Assembly (NCBI RefSeq): GCF_016908375.1
Contig: NZ_JAFBDS010000002.1
Location: 1 to 64,000, forward strand
DNA: 64,000 bases
From: Amphibacillus cookii
GTDB lineage: Bacteria; Bacillota; Bacilli; Bacillales; Amphibacillaceae
Direction: 5' to 3'
The notes beneath the pieces were generated by a model that saw nothing but the letters and a program-made list of their open reading frames with translations, was not told the DNA's origin and searched no databases. Below are positions 47,098 through 55,626 of the stretch, in pieces; position 1 is the first letter of the stretch, and each line of letters opens with the position of its first letter. The translations under genes and the position numbers were made by a program.

Positions 47098-47973
47098 ATG
47101 AAACAGAAATTTAATCAGTTACTATTGCCTATTATCTTATTTTATTTTAATAATTTTGTTTTGATAATTTTTATTTGGATGTTTAGTTTGAAAGGATTCT
47201 TATACATTTGGTTTTTTACACCTTTCGTATTCATTTTGTTTACAATTCCTTCTTATACTAAAAATAATACATTGGAATCTCAGAAAATTATGTATCTAGT
47301 AAAGAGAGATTTCTTAATAAGAATATTGTTATTAATATTTAATTTTTTTGCATTAGGTAATGTGATAAAATTTCATCTTATATATTTGAGTATTGTTAAC
47401 ATTATTTTAACAATTATAGGAATATATTATCAATTAAAGATCTATAAGTGGATTAACCGCTTGAGTGTATCTAGTGAAGATCAACTTTCAATAAAAGAAG
47501 GTTTTTCTTTGATCAATGATTATGTTGACAGACAAAATAACTTAAGATACAAGACACTTAGACAAAAAAATGAGCTTAAACATTCTTTTAACTTAATTTT
47601 ACTTGTAGGTTACTCATATGCAATAATCTTGTTCTTAGTTGTTGGAGGTATTATCTTGTTTAGAATGTTAGGAAAAAGTTATAACGGGTATGTCTTTATG
47701 TTAGCTTTCCTGTTAATTGTTGTATATTTATATATAACAGAAAAGAAATTTATTCTTTTAGGCACTGATAACCATAAGTTTAGAGATAATTTCACTCTGA
47801 TGATTGGTGTGTTTATTGTATATGTTCTCCAAGGCTATGTACATATTGGAACGGGAACGTTTAATGTTTTAGGTGTGTTCTTTGCTATTCTATTTTTCCT
47901 ACCAACTTTTCACACAAATCAGCTCATCATTGATTATTTTCGTAAAGCGAATGTAAAGAATAATTCAAAATAA
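47098..47973 (+). CDS. Multi-pass membrane protein, unknown (immunity-like)
   Basis: 291-residue protein rich in Ile, Leu and Phe with about eight hydrophobic helices in two groups. They are split by a polar stretch around residues 118-165 (NRLSVSSEDQLSIKEGFSLINDYVDRQNNLRYKTLRQKNELKHS). No CPBP-protease motif (EExxxR) or transporter signature is visible. It lies directly after the decayed duplicate segment, whose last piece ends 30 bp upstream. GAGGGGAA precedes the ATG. Probably a bacteriocin-locus membrane protein, exact role unknown. Confidence 0.6.
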   Translation: MKQKFNQLLLPIILFYFNNFVLIIFIWMFSLKGFLYIWFFTPFVFILFTIPSYTKNNTLESQKIMYLVKRDFLIRILLLIFNFFALGNVIKFHLIYLSIVNIILTIIGIYYQLKIYKWINRLSVSSEDQLSIKEGFSLINDYVDRQNNLRYKTLRQKNELKHSFNLILLVGYSYAIILFLVVGGIILFRMLGKSYNGYVFMLAFLLIVVYLYITEKKFILLGTDNHKFRDNFTLMIGVFIVYVLQGYVHIGTGTFNVLGVFFAILFFLPTFHTNQLIIDYFRKANVKNNSK

Positions 47974-48204
47974 TTATACTTAAAAAAAGAAAGAAACTCG
48001 ATATCCTAAGTATGGATATATTATATAATTGCTCTCATTAAATTGGCTTGAAACTAAATAAAATAAGGGACTAAAAAAACTTTCACAAGTTACTTGACTC
48101 AAACTAATTTATTATTGACAAAACAAATGGGAGAAGAACGCCCACTGATTGAAGGTTTGTTTTATTATCAAATTATTTACATCTATATTAATGGGGAAAT
48201 AATA

Positions 48205-48549
48205 ATGAAGATTTTGTTGATTACGATAACTTTAGCTCTGGTATTTCATTTAATGAATGCGAATGATTTAATAGGATTTTTACCAGTCATATTAGGTGTA
48301 ATAAAAGGTCTTGTTTACTCTGAAAAAGGTCAACCGTTGTCTGCAGTTTTTAATAGGGATATTAAGAAACTCAAATTCTATAGAAACGATCTATTCGAAT
48401 TTTTGAGCTTAGGAATTGTTTTCTATGTATGGTTTGATGGTTTTTCTAAAGAACATTTCACGGGTATGGCAAGTGTTGTATATACAATTTTTCTTGTCAT
48501 GTTTATGTATATTTATAGATCAAGTGAAGAGAAGATATTTGGTAGGTAA
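48205..48549 (+). CDS. Small membrane protein, immunity-like (intact copy)
   Basis: 114-residue protein with three hydrophobic helices (about 3-33, 62-78 and 85-104) and a charged middle (YSEKGQPLSAVFNRDIKKLKFYRNDLFEF). It is unknown to me. It exists as a decayed 35-codon duplicate at 46557, which marks this region as a duplicated immunity module. The ATG at 48205 is preferred to the longer frame from 48094, which begins inside an R1 remnant. GGGG stands about 8 bases before the ATG. Confidence 0.6.
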   Translation: MKILLITITLALVFHLMNANDLIGFLPVILGVIKGLVYSEKGQPLSAVFNRDIKKLKFYRNDLFEFLSLGIVFYVWFDGFSKEHFTGMASVVYTIFLVMFMYIYRSSEEKIFGR

Positions 48550-48721
48550 AAGCGTAGTGCTTGGTAATTAACTTATTCGTTCAATGCCTGTAGAGGCAAG
48601 GATTATCTATCAAGAAGAATCCTATTTAGAAGGGGCGTTGGAATTTTTAAATATGAAAATGCGTTGATCTTAAGGTGATATTGGTCATAATCTAAATATC
48701 TCAAAAGGAGGGAAAATTCTA

Positions 48722-48997
48722 ATGGATTTAATCATTTCTTCAATTACTTTTGTAATAGTATTTGCTATTATATGGGATGGTTTATTATTTATAGAAAATA
48801 AATGGATAAACATAAAACCTTTAATGTCAATGAATAGTTATTTAAAATTTGGCATGAAATTTATAGGATTACTAATCATTATGTTTGTTTCTTTTGAAAT
48901 AATTAATATTACAAATCCTTTTATTGAAGGGTCATTTATAGGTGCTATCTCTGCGTTGCTGAGCAAATCTATCGAGGTGTTAATAAAAAACAAATAA
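48722..48997 (+). CDS. Small two-TM membrane protein, immunity-like (intact copy)
   Basis: 91-residue protein: an N-terminal hydrophobic helix (IISSITFVIVFAIIWDGLLFI), a short polar stretch (NKWINIKPLMSMNSYLKFG), a second long helix and a basic C-terminus. An excellent AAAGGAGGG site precedes the ATG. A duplicate with a stop codon lies at 46719. I do not recognise the family. The size fits bacteriocin immunity proteins. Confidence 0.65.
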   Translation: MDLIISSITFVIVFAIIWDGLLFIENKWINIKPLMSMNSYLKFGMKFIGLLIIMFVSFEIINITNPFIEGSFIGAISALLSKSIEVLIKNK

Positions 48998-49038
48998 TTA
49001 AGAATGATGTAATATCATTTAAAACGAGGTCATTCATT

Positions 49039-49448
49039 ATGCTTAAGGCTCTTTTTTACATACCAGCTATCATGTTTATAGTTGCAATAATATCAGATGT
49101 TTTCTTGAGGGTATATTTAGTAAGAGGTAGGAAACTCATATTAGATAGTAATGCATTTAATTCTCTATCAAAAATGTTAAATCTAAAAGGATATGAATTA
49201 GATAATCATATAATACAGCAAAGCAAAAGTCATTTTTGTCACCCATTAAAAAATTGTGTAGGTATAAAAAGTTTTGATTCAAGGGCTGTAAGCGAGTCAT
49301 CCCTTCTTTACATGAAGGTGGCCATTATTTATCCATCAATACAAGTATAAGAAAACGTAAGGCATTCTGTGTTTCTCGAGTTATTATAGCCCTAAATCGA
49401 TTACAGTGTGTAATTTTCTTTAATTATTTGAATGGAGTTGGCTTATAA
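49039..49448 (+). pseudogene. Zinc-metallopeptidase-like gene, frameshifted
   Basis: The first frame (49039-49350) gives MLKALFYIPAIMFIVAIISDVFLRVYLVRGRKLIL, then NHIIQQSKSHFCHPLKNCVGIKSFDSRAVSESSLL and a short nonsense tail. In another phase the same DNA reads SLHEGGHYLSINTSIRKRK and onwards to TAA at 49446-49448, where the next ATG begins at once. HEGGH is the HExxH zinc-protease motif, and the upstream part resembles the segment before HExxH in YugP-type neutral metallopeptidases. A one-base frameshift near 49270-49305 therefore seems to break an originally continuous membrane metallopeptidase-like gene. A piece of its 5' end is also present in the duplicate near 47030. Confidence 0.7.
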
Positions 49449-49658
49449 ATGAAAGTGAAAAAACTGATGTGGATGAGTCTTTTTGTTGAATTAATCGTAC
49501 TAATAATTATCTTTACGTTATTATTCATGAAAAGAACAATTCCGGATTTACTATTTGGAGTATTTCTAATGTCCATGTTTGTTTGTATCCTATTATCATT
49601 TTTTGTCCGAAGAGCTACTAATAAGAAAGAAAGCTTAGGATCGAACGAAAGGCTTTGA
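49449..49658 (+). CDS. Small two-TM membrane protein, unknown
   Basis: 69-residue protein with two hydrophobic helices (about 8-27 and 33-52), a short turn MKRTIPD and a basic tail RRATNKKESLG. Its ATG follows the frame-corrected stop of the metallopeptidase-like gene without a gap, and GGAGTTG lies upstream, so it belongs to the same small operon. I do not recognise it. Immunity-like by size and context. Confidence 0.6.
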   Translation: MKVKKLMWMSLFVELIVLIIIFTLLFMKRTIPDLLFGVFLMSMFVCILLSFFVRRATNKKESLGSNERL

Positions 49659-49682
49659 TCAAAAAACGTAAAGGAGAAAAAT

Positions 49683-49877
49683 ATGAAGAAACTCAGACTG
49701 AACTTTGTTTTTCTTGGCATTGGGCTAGTCTTGCTGATCATACAGCTGAAGTTGATGCTTGATGGTCCAATTGGCTTTAGTTTAGCATTTTTGGCATGCT
49801 TTTTTATTATACTAGCTATGTTTTGGAAACAGAATCCAGTTAAGGTCATGATCGAGCTACTGTTTAACATTCTTTAA
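49683..49877 (+). CDS. Small two-TM membrane protein, unknown
   Basis: 64-residue protein, MKKLRLNFVFLGIGLVLLIIQ onward, with two hydrophobic helices joined by MLDGPIGFS and ending in MIELLFNIL. It lies 24 bp after the preceding small membrane gene, with an AAAGGAGAAAA site. It is the last member of the immunity-like array. The following 370 bp hold only an R1 repeat and no gene. Confidence 0.6.
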   Translation: MKKLRLNFVFLGIGLVLLIIQLKLMLDGPIGFSLAFLACFFIILAMFWKQNPVKVMIELLFNIL

Positions 49878-50091
49878 TTCAAAACCGTTAATTAATATCG
49901 CATCTACGTAGTTTGGCTTTGATGAAGCGTAAACATTACATATAGTTTTAACAGTAGCAATATTGCTCTTCTTCTAGAATATTATAAATGGATGCAGCTA
50001 AAATCGAAAATAACAATTTAAGTGGAACTATCCGTTTATTGAACCGCTTTTATCTGTATTTCATTTTTTTTTTTGCTAGCACAAAAAGCTA

Positions 50092-50193
50092 CATAAAACG
50101 AAACTTCAATCAGTCCGTTATCAGCCATCTCAATCGATTGACCTCTATTCTCTATTTTGAGGTGGGGTTTTACGGCGGTTAGCTGTGATAAAG
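50092..50193 (+). repeat. R1 interspersed repeat, shortened copy
   Basis: About 102 bp from 'cataaaacgaaacttcaatcagtc' to 'cggcggttagctgtgataaa', with the CTCTATTTTGAGG arm of the central palindrome. It marks the right side of the bacteriocin-like region, as the 40.2 kb copy marks the left. Confidence 0.8.
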
Positions 50194-50246
50194 TAAGTTT
50201 TATATTTACAATCATGGGGAATATAATCGTATCTAAAGGTTAAAGG

Positions 50247-50696
50247 ATGATCAAATTGGAACTATATACCCCCATGCCGGAATTAAATGGTGCGACAAAA
50301 TGGATTAATGGTAAAGTAACCAAGAAGCAACTTCTAACTAACAAAAAGTTGGTTCTTATACATTTTTGGTCTCTTAGTTCTGAATTATCTGTTGACAATT
50401 TACCGATTATTGATCGACTTCATCAATCTTTTACCGATTTAATGAATATCATTGCTGTTCACATGCCACAAACAGAAAATGATTTAGATTTGACAGCTGT
50501 CTCTGAACTTATTAAATCCTATCAGTTATCTTATCCTGTCTATTTAGACCATCAACATTATTTAACGACATTATTTGAGAATCAATATGTACCTAGTTAC
50601 TATTTATTTAACTTAGAAGGGAATTTAAGCCATGTTCAAATAGGTGGTGGTATGAAAATGTTGCAAAAGCAAGTCCAAACATTGATAAATAAATAA
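50247..50696 (+). CDS. Thioredoxin-fold (redoxin-like) protein lacking the CXXC site
   Basis: 149-residue cytoplasmic protein following the AhpC/TlpA-type redoxin layout: LVLIHFWSLSSELSVDNLPIIDRLHQSFTDLMNIIAVHMPQTENDLD, then YPVYLDHQHYLTTLFENQYVPSYYLFNLEGNLSHVQIGG with the cis-proline region VPSYY. Where thiol enzymes have WCxxC, this protein has WSLSS, and it contains no cysteine at all. It cannot act as a thiol-disulfide oxidoreductase and may be a structural or binding relative. The ATG at 50247 or TTG at 50256 could be the start. A terminator follows. Confidence 0.75.
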   Translation: MIKLELYTPMPELNGATKWINGKVTKKQLLTNKKLVLIHFWSLSSELSVDNLPIIDRLHQSFTDLMNIIAVHMPQTENDLDLTAVSELIKSYQLSYPVYLDHQHYLTTLFENQYVPSYYLFNLEGNLSHVQIGGGMKMLQKQVQTLINK

Positions 50697-50745
50697 AACT
50701 GCTTAAAAGGGTAGGGAAATTCTTTTTCTTTTAAGCAGTTTTTTT
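50697..50745 (+). terminator. Terminator after the redoxin-like gene
   Basis: AACTGCTTAAAAG pairs with CTTTTAAGCAGTT, followed by TTTTT. Confidence 0.9.
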
Positions 50746-50880
50746 GTTGTGGAATGATCTTTGTATCTTAACTTCCGTCTTAAGGCGGATTTTTACTTTA
50801 TTTTAAAAAAGGGGTAGTAATTTATTTCGTAACTCGATATATTAGTATTTATGAAAAACGACAAATGGAGGGGAGACACC

Positions 50881-52629
50881 ATGGGAACGTTTAAAAAGTT
50901 AAAAGCATTTTATTGGCCGTATAAACGCTATTTTTTAGCATCCTTATTATTTGTGTTAATAGTAACCGCGATTACGGTGATCTATCCAATGGTTTTGCAA
51001 GTGACTATAGATCAAGTAGTAATGGAAGGTGATTATCAATTAATACCTTTATTATCAATCGGTTTTATTGTCATCATGATCATTAAAGGAATTGCTAATT
51101 TTACACAACAGTACCTTGGCGATTTATTCGGTGTGACCGCAGTATATCATTTGCGTGATGCATTATATCAAAAATTACAGCGTTTATCTTTTACTTATTA
51201 TGATAATGCACGCACAGGTGATTTAATGTCTCGTTTAACGATGGATGTTGAAGGTTTTAAATTCTTTTTAGCAGCTGGTTTTAAAGAATTGATTAGAGTC
51301 GTTTTCTTAATGGTAACAAGTTTAGCGGTGATGTTTTATTATTCAGTGCCTTTAGCTCTAGTAACGATGGCTGTAATGCCATTTTTAATCATTGTTGTGA
51401 AACGATTTGATGCTGAGGTTCACCCTGCGTTTAGAAAAATTAGAAAGTCTTTAGGGAATTTAAATACGCGCATCCAAGAGAATGTAAGCGGTATGAATAC
51501 AGTGAAGTCTTTATCTAAAGAAGATTTTGAGATTGAACGTTTTACAGTTGATAATAAGCAATATCGAGAGATAAATATTAAGACCTCTAATATATGGGCT
51601 AAATACTTTCCTTTCATGGAATTTATCGGGAATATAGCCATGATTGCTTTGCTTGTTTTTGGAGGTTGGCTTGTTATTGATGAGCAGATGAGTTTAGGGG
51701 CGCTTGTTGCGTTCTTTAGCTTAGTTAATTATATTATTGGCCCCTTAATGCACTTAGGTTTTATTGTTAATCAATTCTCACAAGCAAAGGCAGCAGGTGA
51801 ACGATTATTAGATATTTTAGAAGCAGATGAGGATATCGAACAAAAAGATGAAGCGTTGATCCTTGAAAATATTGACGGGCATGTCACTTTTAATGATGTG
51901 ACACTAAAGTATACGGAGGACGATGATCCAGCACTTAAGCATATCAACTTTGACGCACCACCAGGGAAAGTGGTGGGTCTAATTGGGGCAACAGGAGCTG
52001 GGAAGTCAAGTATTACGCAATTGATGACAAGATTTTATGAACCTGCTGAAGGTGAAGTTTTAATTGATGGTAGGCCGACTAGTGATTATAATTTAAAGTT
52101 TTTGCGTAAACATATAGGTTTTGTACTTCAGGAATCTTTTTTATTTTCAACAACCATTAAAGAAAACATTGCTTACGGAAATCCAGACGCACCTATTGAA
52201 GAAATTATAGCTGCTGCCAAGCGTGCTCAGGCCCATGATTTTATTATGGAATTACCGAAAGGCTATGATACGATGCTTGGTGAACGAGGTATGGGATTAT
52301 CTGGTGGACAACGGCAACGTATAGCTATTGCTCGTGCACTCTTAATTGATCCAAGTATTTTAATTCTTGATGATGCTACCTCGGCTGTCGATATGGAAAC
52401 AGAATTTCAAATTCAGCGTGCATTAAAAGAAGTCATGACTAATCGTACGACGTTTATTATTGCGCACAGAATTTCTTCATTAAAGCATGCTGATGAAATA
52501 TTAGTGTTAGAAGATGGAGTAATTGTTGAACGTGGCACACATGACACATTGCTAAATAATGGCGGACCTTATCAACGGATCTATGATATCCAATATCAAG
52601 ATAAGCAAGCTGTTATGGGAACGATATAG
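50881..52629 (+). CDS. ABC multidrug exporter half-transporter with degenerate ATP site
   Basis: 582-residue fused permease/ATPase. Six membrane helices span about residues 15-310. The nucleotide-binding domain (about 330-575) has Walker A GATGAGKSS, LSGGQRQRIAIARALL and Walker B ILILDDATSAVD. In the last motif Asp replaces the catalytic Glu, the hallmark of the degenerate-site subunit in heterodimeric exporters such as BmrC or LmrC. The partner gene lies 21 bp downstream. Organisation resembles B. subtilis yfiB-yfiC. The ATG at 50881 follows GGAGGGGAGA; the longer frame from 50851 runs through that site. Likely exports drugs or lipids; substrate unknown. Confidence 0.9.
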   Translation: MGTFKKLKAFYWPYKRYFLASLLFVLIVTAITVIYPMVLQVTIDQVVMEGDYQLIPLLSIGFIVIMIIKGIANFTQQYLGDLFGVTAVYHLRDALYQKLQRLSFTYYDNARTGDLMSRLTMDVEGFKFFLAAGFKELIRVVFLMVTSLAVMFYYSVPLALVTMAVMPFLIIVVKRFDAEVHPAFRKIRKSLGNLNTRIQENVSGMNTVKSLSKEDFEIERFTVDNKQYREINIKTSNIWAKYFPFMEFIGNIAMIALLVFGGWLVIDEQMSLGALVAFFSLVNYIIGPLMHLGFIVNQFSQAKAAGERLLDILEADEDIEQKDEALILENIDGHVTFNDVTLKYTEDDDPALKHINFDAPPGKVVGLIGATGAGKSSITQLMTRFYEPAEGEVLIDGRPTSDYNLKFLRKHIGFVLQESFLFSTTIKENIAYGNPDAPIEEIIAAAKRAQAHDFIMELPKGYDTMLGERGMGLSGGQRQRIAIARALLIDPSILILDDATSAVDMETEFQIQRALKEVMTNRTTFIIAHRISSLKHADEILVLEDGVIVERGTHDTLLNNGGPYQRIYDIQYQDKQAVMGTI

Positions 52630-52650
52630 TGGTAAAGAAGGAGTGAGAGT

Positions 52651-54480
52651 ATGAAAAGAACAAAAGGGACGCAAAAGCAAAAAACGCATGTTAAACGGTT
52701 TTATTATCCACAAGAAAATGCAGTTGAGAAGCCATTTAACTGGAGACAGATGACCCGTTTACTTAGTTATTTAAAACCTTATACGAAAACATTATTGCCA
52801 ACTGCTTTTTTGATGGTGTTAATCAATATGATCGTGCGTTTACTTGTACCTATTTTAATCGGACAATGGGTTATTGATGAAGCGATTGCTAATCAAAATA
52901 TTCGCTTATTGACATATCTTATAATTGGAATTGGTGTCTTGTATTTAGCCAACTATATTGCCAATCATTATCGGATTAAGCTTGTAAATATTTTAGGTCA
53001 ACGAACAATCCATGACTTAAGAAAACAACTTTTTTCACATGTGCAACGTTTATCACATAATTTCTTTGATAAGCGTTCGGCTGGTTCGATATTAGTTCGG
53101 ATCTTAAATGATGTTAATTCATTACAAGAGCTTTTTACAAATGGGATTATTAATTTATTAATGGATGTCATGATGTTAGTTGGTATTATTTTAATTCTTG
53201 TGGCTTTAAGTCCGCAATTAGCTTTAGCTGTATTGATTATTTTACCAATCATGTTTTATATCTCAACCAAACTGCGTCGTAATATCCGTCGTTCTTGGCA
53301 AGATGTCCGTATTCAGAAGTCAAGATTAAATTCGCATTTGAATGAAAGTATTCAAGGCATACGAATTACCCAATCTTTTTCTCAGGAAAGGGAAAATACG
53401 GAGTACTTTGATGGTGTTAACACAGATAACTTTGAAAAAGAACGGTTGGCTATGAAGAAAAGTGCTTACTTTGGACCGTTTGTTGAAATGAGTAATGCTA
53501 TTGGAACGGTTATCTTAATTTCATACGGTTCCATTCTAATTATTAATCAGTCTATTGGGATCGGAACATTTGTATCTTTTGCATTTTATCTTGGCATGTT
53601 TTGGGAGCCTATATCCCGACTGGGTCAAATCTATAATCAATTACTTGTTGCTATGGCTTCGTCTGAACGTATATTTGAATTTTTGGATGAGCAGCCAAAT
53701 GTTAAAGAAAAGAGAGATGCGAAGCATTTCAAAGATATGAAAGGAAATATCGAATTTGACCGTGTTCAATTCTCTTATGATGATGATCGGATTGCACTCC
53801 ATGAGATTTCACTCGATATTAAAGCGGGGCAGACGGTCGCTTTAGTAGGGCATACAGGATCTGGAAAATCGACGATTGCTAATTTGATTAGCCGTTTTTA
53901 TGACCCGACAAGTGGTTCTGTTCGTGTTGATGGGCACGACTTACGTGATATGAAATTAGACAGCTTAAGAAATAATATAAGTGTTGTGTTACAAGATACA
54001 TTTATTTTCTCTGGCTCTATAATGGAGAATATTCGTTTTGGTAGACCAGAAGCAAGTGATGCTGAAGTGGTTGAATCAGCGAAAATTGTAGGGGCCCATG
54101 ATTTTATCATGCGCCTTGGCGATGGGTATGATACAGAAGTAGAAGAACGAGGAAATATCCTTTCAGCAGGAGAAAGACAATTGCTATCATTTGCGCGTGC
54201 ATTGTTGGCTAACCCTAAAATTTTAATTTTAGATGAAGCCACTGCAAGTATTGATACAGAAGCTGAAATGAAAATTCAACAAGCACTCCGCAAATTACTT
54301 AACGGTCGTACGGCGATTATGATTGCACATCGACTATCCACTATTAGAGAAGCAGATAATATTATTGTTTTAGAACACGGCCGTATATTGGAACAAGGTA
54401 ATCATGATCAGCTTGTTCAGCAAAAAGGTGAATATTATGGTCTTGTTAAATCACAATTTGAAATGCTCGACGTATTGTAA
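52651..54480 (+). CDS. ABC multidrug exporter half-transporter, consensus site subunit
   Basis: 609-residue partner of the preceding protein. An extra N-terminal segment of about 40 residues (KRTKGTQKQKTHVKRFYYPQ) precedes six membrane helices. The ATPase domain has Walker A GHTGSGKST, an LSAGERQLLSFARALL signature variant and Walker B ILILDEATASID with the intact Glu. In a heterodimer this subunit supplies the catalytic Glu of the working site, whereas its altered signature (LSAGE) faces the degenerate site, consistent with the pair. A GGAGTGAGAGT site precedes the ATG. A strong terminator ends the two-gene operon. Confidence 0.9.
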   Translation: MKRTKGTQKQKTHVKRFYYPQENAVEKPFNWRQMTRLLSYLKPYTKTLLPTAFLMVLINMIVRLLVPILIGQWVIDEAIANQNIRLLTYLIIGIGVLYLANYIANHYRIKLVNILGQRTIHDLRKQLFSHVQRLSHNFFDKRSAGSILVRILNDVNSLQELFTNGIINLLMDVMMLVGIILILVALSPQLALAVLIILPIMFYISTKLRRNIRRSWQDVRIQKSRLNSHLNESIQGIRITQSFSQERENTEYFDGVNTDNFEKERLAMKKSAYFGPFVEMSNAIGTVILISYGSILIINQSIGIGTFVSFAFYLGMFWEPISRLGQIYNQLLVAMASSERIFEFLDEQPNVKEKRDAKHFKDMKGNIEFDRVQFSYDDDRIALHEISLDIKAGQTVALVGHTGSGKSTIANLISRFYDPTSGSVRVDGHDLRDMKLDSLRNNISVVLQDTFIFSGSIMENIRFGRPEASDAEVVESAKIVGAHDFIMRLGDGYDTEVEERGNILSAGERQLLSFARALLANPKILILDEATASIDTEAEMKIQQALRKLLNGRTAIMIAHRLSTIREADNIIVLEHGRILEQGNHDQLVQQKGEYYGLVKSQFEMLDVL

Positions 54481-54501
54481 ATCTGGATTTGAGATATTAG
54501 G

Positions 54502-54540
54502 ATTCCTTCTAAGTCGTTCGATACTTAGAAGGAATTTTTT
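54502..54540 (+). terminator. Terminator of the exporter operon
   Basis: ATTCCTTCTAAGT pairs with ACTTAGAAGGAAT, followed by a T-run. Confidence 0.93.
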
Positions 54541-54700
54541 AAAAGATAAGAAAGTATAAAAAATTTGGTGATATACCAAGGGTTAAGAGCCTTCTTGGAG
54601 CAAGCGTTTGTCACTCCGAAATAAGCGGTACGTTTTTCTATCATTGTCCACGCTGTACACTAAAGTCTTAAAGGACCGGGTGGTTTTTCCTCGGTTTTTC

Positions 54701-54754
54701 TTATCACAGATAACCGCCCTTAAAACACCCACTGATTTAAGGTTCATTTTATAG
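54701..54754 (-). repeat. R1 minimal copy
   Basis: 54 bp with both ends only: 'ttatcacagataaccgccc' and 'cactgatttaaggttcattttata'. The form is the same as the copy at 33912, in the opposite orientation. Confidence 0.82.
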
Positions 54755-54928
54755 ATTGAATCCATTTGATCACTCGTATTCCCTAAAATAGAAATGGAAG
54801 ATCTTAATACAATGTGATTGAGATTGGATTGGAAAATGCTTAAGCGTGCTGAATTTGTACTTTTATATGTTTTCTTGTTAGAAAATATGCTAGACTAACA
54901 TTTGTAGGATCTGTAGGGAGGAATTATT

Positions 54929-55600
54929 GTGAAAAGAGAATTTGCAGTTATCGGTTTGGGGCGTTTTGGAGGGAGTATTTGTCGCGAATTAAGTGCTGAG
55001 GGTATGGATGTATTAGCCATTGACACAACAGAAAGTAAAGTTAATGAATTTAGAAATATTGCATCACATGCCGTTATTGCTGATGCAACGGATGAAAGAG
55101 TCTTAAAAGAACTCGGTATACGCAATATCGATCATGTCATTGTTGCTATTGGTGAGGATATTCAAGCAAGTATTTTGACCACATTGATGTTAAAAGAACT
55201 AGGCATAAAAAAAATTACAGTTAAAGCTCAAAACGACTATCATGAAAAAGTGTTAAATAAAATAGGGGCGGATCAAGTGATTCATCCAGAGAGAGATATG
55301 GGCAGGAAAATTGCTCACAGCATTATTTCTAATAATATACTGGATCACCTTGAATTGTCTGATGACCACAGCATTGTCGAGATTAAAGCAAGTAATAAAC
55401 TGGTGGGCCGTACGCTAGTTGATTTGGATATCCGTGCAAACTATGGCTGTAACGTTGTCGCTATTAAATCGGGAGAAACGAAGGAAATAAACGTTTCGCC
55501 GATGGCAACAGAGACGATTAGTCAGAATGATACCCTTGTCATTATAGGGGCCGATCGTGATATTTCACGATTTGAAAAACAATTAGTCATAGAAGATTAA
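54929..55600 (+). CDS. ktrC: Ktr potassium uptake regulatory subunit (KtrC/KtrA type)
   Basis: 223-residue cytoplasmic RCK protein that gates a KtrB/KtrD potassium channel. The N-terminal Rossmann domain has FAVIGLGRFGGSICREL (dinucleotide-binding glycines) with the acidic residue in LAIDTTE. The C-terminal TrkA-C domain (about 140-220) contains IVEIKASNKLVGRTLVDLDIR. In B. subtilis ktrC lies next to rnjA, as here, so KtrC is preferred over KtrA. RCK_C domains of this family bind cyclic di-AMP. The GTG start follows GTAGGGAGGA. No ktrB/ktrD gene is adjacent. Confidence 0.92.
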   Translation: MKREFAVIGLGRFGGSICRELSAEGMDVLAIDTTESKVNEFRNIASHAVIADATDERVLKELGIRNIDHVIVAIGEDIQASILTTLMLKELGIKKITVKAQNDYHEKVLNKIGADQVIHPERDMGRKIAHSIISNNILDHLELSDDHSIVEIKASNKLVGRTLVDLDIRANYGCNVVAIKSGETKEINVSPMATETISQNDTLVIIGADRDISRFEKQLVIED

Positions 55601-55625
55601 AAAGCCGAGCATGCGCTCGGCTTTT
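55599..55625. terminator. Bidirectional terminator between ktrC and rnjA
   Basis: AAAAGCCGAGC pairs with GCTCGGCTTTT around an ATGC loop, serving both convergent genes. Confidence 0.93.
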
Positions 55626-55626
55626 A

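Noticed and set aside
48608-48668. Short ORF ending FLNMKMR between two immunity-like genes
   Set aside because: No ribosome-binding site before its ATG. The same ending is fused to the truncated copy at 46664, so it is probably deletion-scar sequence rather than a gene.
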